A DNA stretch of 10,650 nucleotides from JAFDZO01 sp041859205. Lineage in GTDB: Bacteria; Bacteroidota; Ignavibacteria; Tepidaquicellales; Tepidaquicellaceae. The DNA is taken from positions 1 to 10,650 of the forward strand of contig JBHEKU010000332.1 of assembly GCA_041859205.1 (NCBI GenBank), written 5' to 3'. Position numbers and translations under genes: made by a program. Of the stretch, positions 6,609 through 10,650 are shown in pieces (within the stretch, counting starts at the first letter, position 1; each line of letters starts with the position of its first letter). The notes under the pieces were generated by a model. That model saw nothing but the letters and a program-made list of their open reading frames with translations. It was not told where the DNA came from and searched no databases.

Positions 6609-8576
6609 TTAGACTATAGCAAAGTCTATTTTCTTTGAGAACATATTCACCCTTGAAACTGCAATTCTGACTTTATCGCCGGCGCGGAGAACTCTTTTAG
6701 TTCTTCGCCCGATTGCAATGTGTTTCTTATCATCATACTCGTAATAATCATCTTCAATATCTTTAAATCTAACCATACCTTCAATCAGAATATCATTTAT
6801 CTGAACATATACACCGAACTGAACAATTCCGGAAATGATACCGTCGTACTCTTCACCGATTCTGCTTTGCAGATATTCAATTTGTTTTATTTTAATAGAT
6901 TCACGTTCAGCAGCAACTGCATTCTGCTCGCGTTCCGAACTGCGTTTGCAAATATCCGGAAGTATTTGATTATAATGATTAACAATTTTCGGCATATTTT
7001 TCTTTGCATTCATATAATCGAATAAAACTCTGTGCACTATCAGATCAGGGTAACGTCTGATAGGGGATGTGAAGTGTGTGTAATGGTCAAAGCCAAGTCC
7101 ATAGTGCCCGATATTTTTGTGAGTATAAATTGCCTTAGCCATTGAGCGGATAAGCAAATCATTTATAATATATTCTTCCGGCTTTCCTTTAACTTCCTCT
7201 AATAATTTTCCAAGTGAGTCCTTGTTATTTACATCAACTTTATATCCGAACTGATTTACAAACTCAGAAAGATTTTTTAATTTTTCTATATCGGGATTAT
7301 CATGAACTCTGTATATAAACGGATATAATATCTCGGATTCTTTCTGTAAATTTTTAACATAAAGCGTTGCGCAAATATTAGCAAGCAGCATAAATTCTTC
7401 AATCAACCGCATTGTTTCCAATCTTTCTTTCGGAACGATTTTTATAACTCTTCCTTTCTTATCAAATACAAATTTCACTTCACGCGAATCGAAATCAAGT
7501 CCGCCTGATTTAATCCTTTTCTCTGTCAGGCATTTTGATACTTTATACATCAATAAAAGCTCTTTGGAAAAATCTCCTTTTTTCTTGTCAATTATTTCCT
7601 GTGCTTCTTCATAGGTAAATCTTCTTTTACTGTTTATAATAGTTTTCTTTATCTCGAAACTTTTTATTGTATATTTTTTGGTAAGATTGATAAAAATTGA
7701 AAAAGTTAATCTGTCAACGTTCGGTTTTAATGAGCATATATCGTTCGATAGATTTTCCGGGAGCATTGGTATTACTCCGTCAACAAGATAAACACTTGTA
7801 CCTCTGTGCAGAGCTTCTTTATCAAGCTCGCTACCTTCTTTTACATAATGTGAAACATCGGCAATATGAACACCTAGCAGGTATCCGTCAGCAGTTTTTT
7901 CAAGAGAGACTGCATCATCAAAATCGCGCGCATCTTTCGGGTCTATTGTAAAAATTGTGCTTTCCCTTAAATCAAGTCTTCCCTTAGTTTCCGAAACAAA
8001 CTTTATTGCTTCCGCTTCTTTAATTACCTGAGGCGGAAAATCTTTTTCCAATGCAAATTTCTTCGCAATAGAGTTTAGCTCGGCTTCTGCATTACCTGAC
8101 TTTCCTAAAACTTCTTTGATAATTCCTTTTAGATCAGTTAACTCATTGCTTATATCATCAGGATTTAAAATCTCAACATAAACCTTATCTCCGTCTTTTG
8201 CTCCGTTGAAAGCTTCCTTTTGTATATAAATATTTTTCTTAATATTTCTTGAATCGGGAAATACCGTGCCGTAGCTTCTGTTATTTTCAAAATCACCGGT
8301 TACAAATTTAAATTCTTTTCTTGAAATATTTGTAATCTCGGCAAAAGGAATTCCGTCAATATCTTTTAAAATAAATGTAACTTTATCTGCAAGGTTCATT
8401 GCCTTGTTGCTTGTGCCTATTACTTTATATCTTATTTCATCGCCGGCTTTATCCAGATATTTAATCTCAAATCTGCCGTCGCTTCCGAAATCTATAACAC
8501 CTTCAAGCTTAGACTCTTTAGGAGTAGTATTTAAAAAATATACTTTCCCGTCCTTGGAAATAAGTCCTTCATCCAT
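6609..8576 (-). CDS. rnr: Ribonuclease R (RNase II/RNB family 3'-5' exoribonuclease)
   Basis: RNase R degrades structured RNA processively from 3' to 5' and takes part in RNA quality control. Numbering from the ATG at 8576 gives 655 residues. Two cold-shock-like OB domains lie near 20-80 and 95-150, then the RNB domain (about 200-530), then an S1 domain (about 573-655; YDGIISGIVQFGVYVQ). The catalytic motif TIDPKDARDFDDA holds D212, D218, D220 and D221, spaced as in E. coli RNase R. HFTSPIRRYPDLIVHRVL is the family's RNA-binding/active-site block. The ATG at 8576 is the only canonical start, but it cuts through a winged-helix domain: the same frame is open back to 8717 and encodes matching residues (see the separate entry). 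The true protein is thus probably close to 700 residues. It lies directly after tamB on the same strand and is probably co-transcribed with it. Confidence 0.93.
   Translation of the reverse strand: MDEGLISKDGKVYFLNTTPKESKLEGVIDFGSDGRFEIKYLDKAGDEIRYKVIGTSNKAMNLADKVTFILKDIDGIPFAEITNISRKEFKFVTGDFENNRSYGTVFPDSRNIKKNIYIQKEAFNGAKDGDKVYVEILNPDDISNELTDLKGIIKEVLGKSGNAEAELNSIAKKFALEKDFPPQVIKEAEAIKFVSETKGRLDLRESTIFTIDPKDARDFDDAVSLEKTADGYLLGVHIADVSHYVKEGSELDKEALHRGTSVYLVDGVIPMLPENLSNDICSLKPNVDRLTFSIFINLTKKYTIKSFEIKKTIINSKRRFTYEEAQEIIDKKKGDFSKELLLMYKVSKCLTEKRIKSGGLDFDSREVKFVFDKKGRVIKIVPKERLETMRLIEEFMLLANICATLYVKNLQKESEILYPFIYRVHDNPDIEKLKNLSEFVNQFGYKVDVNNKDSLGKLLEEVKGKPEEYIINDLLIRSMAKAIYTHKNIGHYGLGFDHYTHFTSPIRRYPDLIVHRVLFDYMNAKKNMPKIVNHYNQILPDICKRSSEREQNAVAAERESIKIKQIEYLQSRIGEEYDGIISGIVQFGVYVQINDILIEGMVRFKDIEDDYYEYDDKKHIAIGRRTKRVLRAGDKVRIAVSRVNMFSKKIDFAIV
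6610..6635 (+). terminator. Candidate terminator for the plus-strand run
   Basis: A stem with arms TAGACT (6610-6615) and AGTCTA (6623-6628) and a 7-base loop is followed by a T-rich stretch (TTTTCTTT). It starts 5 bases after the pepP stop, the right place to end the plus-strand transcript. The stem has only 6 pairs and also lies within the last codons of the opposing RNase R gene, so it is modest evidence. On the minus strand the flank is A-rich, so it would not work for RNase R. Confidence 0.4.
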
Positions 8577-8717
8577 TAAATCGTACAGAAGATTTCTAAG
8601 TGCTTCGATTTTAAATCTTGGGAGGCTAAGATTTTTTAAAAGAGCATGCAGTTTGAATTTCTGCTCGGGATGCTTTTTAAAAAAATTCGATATTTGACTT
8701 TTGAGTTTGATAAGCGT
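8577..8717 (-). other. In-frame 5' extension of RNase R encoding the winged-helix N-terminus, without a canonical start
   Basis: These 47 codons continue the RNase R frame upstream of its first ATG, directly after the tamB stop (TAA at 8720-8718, same frame). They encode QISNFFKKHPEQKFKLHALL and then RIEALRNLLYDL, running into MDEGLIS. This matches the helix-helix-wing pattern of the RNase R N-terminal HTH, where the E. coli protein has LRRRLRAMERDGQLV. No ATG, GTG or TTG exists in the 47 codons. Possible explanations are a rare start (ATC at 8711-8709 or ATA at 8693-8691), or a missing base in the 7-base homopolymer at 8679-8685. A missing base would join the domain to an open frame beginning with TTG at 8764 inside tamB. 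I favour the domain being real; how it is started is open. Confidence 0.65.
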
Positions 8718-10650
8718 TTAAAATTTAATTCTGTAATAAACTGTTGCGCCCGTTCTTGTATCAAAGCTTACAGTAATGTTTGAACCAAGCGATGTTAAAG
8801 GATCCACTGTCCTTTCTATCTGTATGAATAAATTATTTGAAAGTCCCGGTATATTCAGAAGCTTACCAAGAGGATATTGAATTGCAACATTTGTATTGCT
8901 TACATTATCAAAAACCTGGCCGCCTACACGTACTATAGCATCACCGAATTCAGCTGTTATTCTTATATCAGTATTCTGGGCTATTGTACCGGATGTCGAG
9001 TTAACATAATTTATATCCGTGTTTACAATAAATGGAAGTATATCCTGCACAATTGAAGAAAAATAATTTGATAAAATCACTGAACCTACATTAGCGCCGA
9101 CAGAACCTAAGGCAATGTTTTGAGACGCGGAAAGATCTTCTTTGAATTTTCCGAAAAGTATAAACGTGATTGCATCATCAGTCGGGTCTGTACTGTTTAC
9201 CGGAGTTCCGTCCCGTGTTAATTTCCAGGCAAGCTTAGGATTTACTGCTGAGCCTGTAACAGCTAAATCAACTACAACATTTTCAGTACTACCACCATCC
9301 GGTTTTGTATAAACTGCGCTGTACTGTGCTTCAATATCCAGTTCAGGATTTTTTATTGGTCCGTTAAATTTAACAGTGCCGTCAGCTTTAAAATTCTTGT
9401 AAAATTTATAATATGAGTTATCGCCTAATGTTACATTTCCTCGTGCTTCCATATTACCGCTGTTTCTATTATCAACAAAAAGATTTAGATTAACCTCTCC
9501 GAAAAATTCCTGTCTGTATTTTGGGTTTGTAAGAAATCTTAAAAAAATGGGTGTCTCATTTGTAACAATAATATCATAGATGAAAGAGCTTCTTTCAATC
9601 GGTTTATTAAGGCTTGAATCTTCTTGTGCAATGAGATAACGTTCAAACGGATTCCATTCCTTTTTATTTTTTCGCTTAATGCTGTCAGTCAGCTTTGAAA
9701 CATAATATAATAAACTGTCCGCTATAAATGAAGTTGAATCATATACAAGCTTATAATTAAAATCATCTGCATACAGATCCAGAGTTTCCTGCTGGAAAGG
9801 ATTAAGAGTAATGTTTCCTTTTTTAAGCGTAAGGTTTCCGTTTAGCAGCATTGATTTATCATTTCCCTTTATATGAAGCTGCGGAGTTCCGCTGCCGCCA
9901 TACAGATCTCCCAGCAAACCAAGCTCTGTTGGTCCGTTATCTTTATCAAATAACATTACATCTCCGGTCATTCCTAAATCTATATCGCTAAGTTTCAGAT
10001 CACTGAAATCGAGATATCCCGTTGTTGTAATAAATCTGCTGTCTTCATCGGGAGTGTAAAGCTTAGAGTTTGTGATGAGAAGCTTTTGTCCTTCCGTTGT
10101 CATATCTGCTTCAAAAAGATAATACATTCTTGTAAGGTCAACATTAAATGACCCGTTGCGAACGTTCATTCCTCCGGTAAGCTGAGGCTTCGAGCCTGTG
10201 CCGCCTACATCAATTTTACCGTTAAGCGTGCCGGATAGATTTGAAGTGAAAGGTAAAATCTGCTCAATAATTCTTATCTGATAATTGTTCGCAGCTACGT
10301 GAAGATTTATTTTATCGGTCAGTATTTTTTCTTTTATTATCGAAGTGTCTGCATCATTGAATGAAATATATATAGGCATATCACCGGTTATTTTCAGATT
10401 ACCAACGTTGCTCTGATTATAGAAACTTATATCAGGCGTGACTTTGTAATCTTTATAATCTATCAATGCGTCAATTCTGCCCACATTGGTATTTCCCATA
10501 GTAAGCATATCCGTATTAGTTTCAAAATGAAACATAGGATTATTTAAATCACCTGTATAAATCAATTCAACACGACGGAAGTTGCCCTTTATCTGTTCGT
10601 CAGATTCTATATCGGGCTTGGCATACTTCTGAATTTCAGCAATACTCAAA
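8718..10650 (-). CDS. tamB: TamB-family translocation/assembly protein (DUF490), 5'-partial
   Basis: The C-terminal 643 residues of a large TamB/AsmA-like envelope protein; the N-terminus lies beyond the right edge. Such proteins span the periplasm from an inner-membrane anchor and form a beta-taco groove used in outer-membrane protein assembly or phospholipid transport. The visible part is a repetitive beta-strand pattern with recurring G-x-(L/I/V) turns (GTLNGKIDVGGTGSKPQLTG near 139-158, GDLYGGSGTPQLHIKG near 247-262). The DUF490 C-terminal block follows: NPELDIEAQY, VVVDLAVTGSAVNPKLAWKL, TDDAITFILFGKF (about 488-501), and amphipathic strands to the end. The last residues, ATVYYRIKF, end in Phe with alternating aromatics like an outer-membrane beta-signal. 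The leading TTG in the frame is only an internal Leu codon at the window edge. The stop abuts the RNase R frame. Confidence 0.85.
   Translation of the reverse strand, partial: LSIAEIQKYAKPDIESDEQIKGNFRRVELIYTGDLNNPMFHFETNTDMLTMGNTNVGRIDALIDYKDYKVTPDISFYNQSNVGNLKITGDMPIYISFNDADTSIIKEKILTDKINLHVAANNYQIRIIEQILPFTSNLSGTLNGKIDVGGTGSKPQLTGGMNVRNGSFNVDLTRMYYLFEADMTTEGQKLLITNSKLYTPDEDSRFITTTGYLDFSDLKLSDIDLGMTGDVMLFDKDNGPTELGLLGDLYGGSGTPQLHIKGNDKSMLLNGNLTLKKGNITLNPFQQETLDLYADDFNYKLVYDSTSFIADSLLYYVSKLTDSIKRKNKKEWNPFERYLIAQEDSSLNKPIERSSFIYDIIVTNETPIFLRFLTNPKYRQEFFGEVNLNLFVDNRNSGNMEARGNVTLGDNSYYKFYKNFKADGTVKFNGPIKNPELDIEAQYSAVYTKPDGGSTENVVVDLAVTGSAVNPKLAWKLTRDGTPVNSTDPTDDAITFILFGKFKEDLSASQNIALGSVGANVGSVILSNYFSSIVQDILPFIVNTDINYVNSTSGTIAQNTDIRITAEFGDAIVRVGGQVFDNVSNTNVAIQYPLGKLLNIPGLSNNLFIQIERTVDPLTSLGSNITVSFDTRTGATVYYRIKF

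Noticed and set aside
6720..7025. Plus-strand frame of 101 codons opposite RNase R
   Set aside because: It is antisense to the conserved S1/RNB coding region and its hydrophobic, Ile/Asn-rich composition is what the reverse of an AT-rich gene gives.
7697..7951. Plus-strand frame of 84 codons opposite RNase R
   Set aside because: It covers the reverse complement of the catalytic Asp motif region, whose conservation is explained by RNase R.
8404..8697. Plus-strand frame of 97 codons across the RNase R 5' end
   Set aside because: It is antisense to the RNase R cold-shock and winged-helix coding region, with no family resemblance or ribosome site of its own.

Overview
This AT-rich window looks chromosomal and comes from a Gram-negative bacterium, most plausibly of the Bacteroidota/Chlorobiota/Ignavibacteriota (FCB) group. 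The reasons are a TamB-type envelope protein ending in an outer-membrane-like C-terminus, few recognisable Shine-Dalgarno sequences before starts, AT-rich short intergenic gaps, and the mix of families. The phylum is inferred from style and not from a marker gene. No mobile elements, rRNA, tRNA, CRISPR arrays or long repeats were seen. Gene density is very high and no gap exceeds about 95 bases.

Layout. Bases 1-811 (+) hold the C-terminal part of a flippase-like (UPF0104/YbhN-type) membrane protein. It converges, with a 2-base gap, on a DedA-family membrane protein (814-1461, -). A 94-base AT-only-looking divergent spacer (1462-1555) separates DedA from a plus-strand run of five genes: a DUF2085 membrane protein (1556-2074), an unrecognised four-helix membrane protein translationally coupled to it (2074-2598), a PHP-type CehA/McbA-like metallohydrolase (2605-3687), amidophosphoribosyltransferase PurF (3713-5230) and an M24B Xaa-Pro aminopeptidase (5265-6605). 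This run converges, with a 3-base gap, on a minus-strand pair: a TamB-domain protein that enters from the right edge (8718-10650), followed by ribonuclease R (6609-8576, with the homologous frame reaching back to 8717).

How they fit together. The left half is mostly integral membrane proteins (flippase-like, DedA, DUF2085, unknown), consistent with lipid or envelope housekeeping. PurF (first committed step of purine synthesis), the aminopeptidase and RNase R are core metabolism and turnover enzymes. TamB belongs to outer-membrane biogenesis and lipid transport. Co-transcription of the five plus-strand genes is inferred from spacing; it does not prove a shared pathway.

The most interesting point is the tamB/RNase R junction. 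The RNase R reading frame contains a good N-terminal winged-helix segment that extends back to the tamB stop codon, in the same frame, with no ATG, GTG or TTG available to start it. Otherwise the window is ordinary, and I found no convincing novel multi-gene system.
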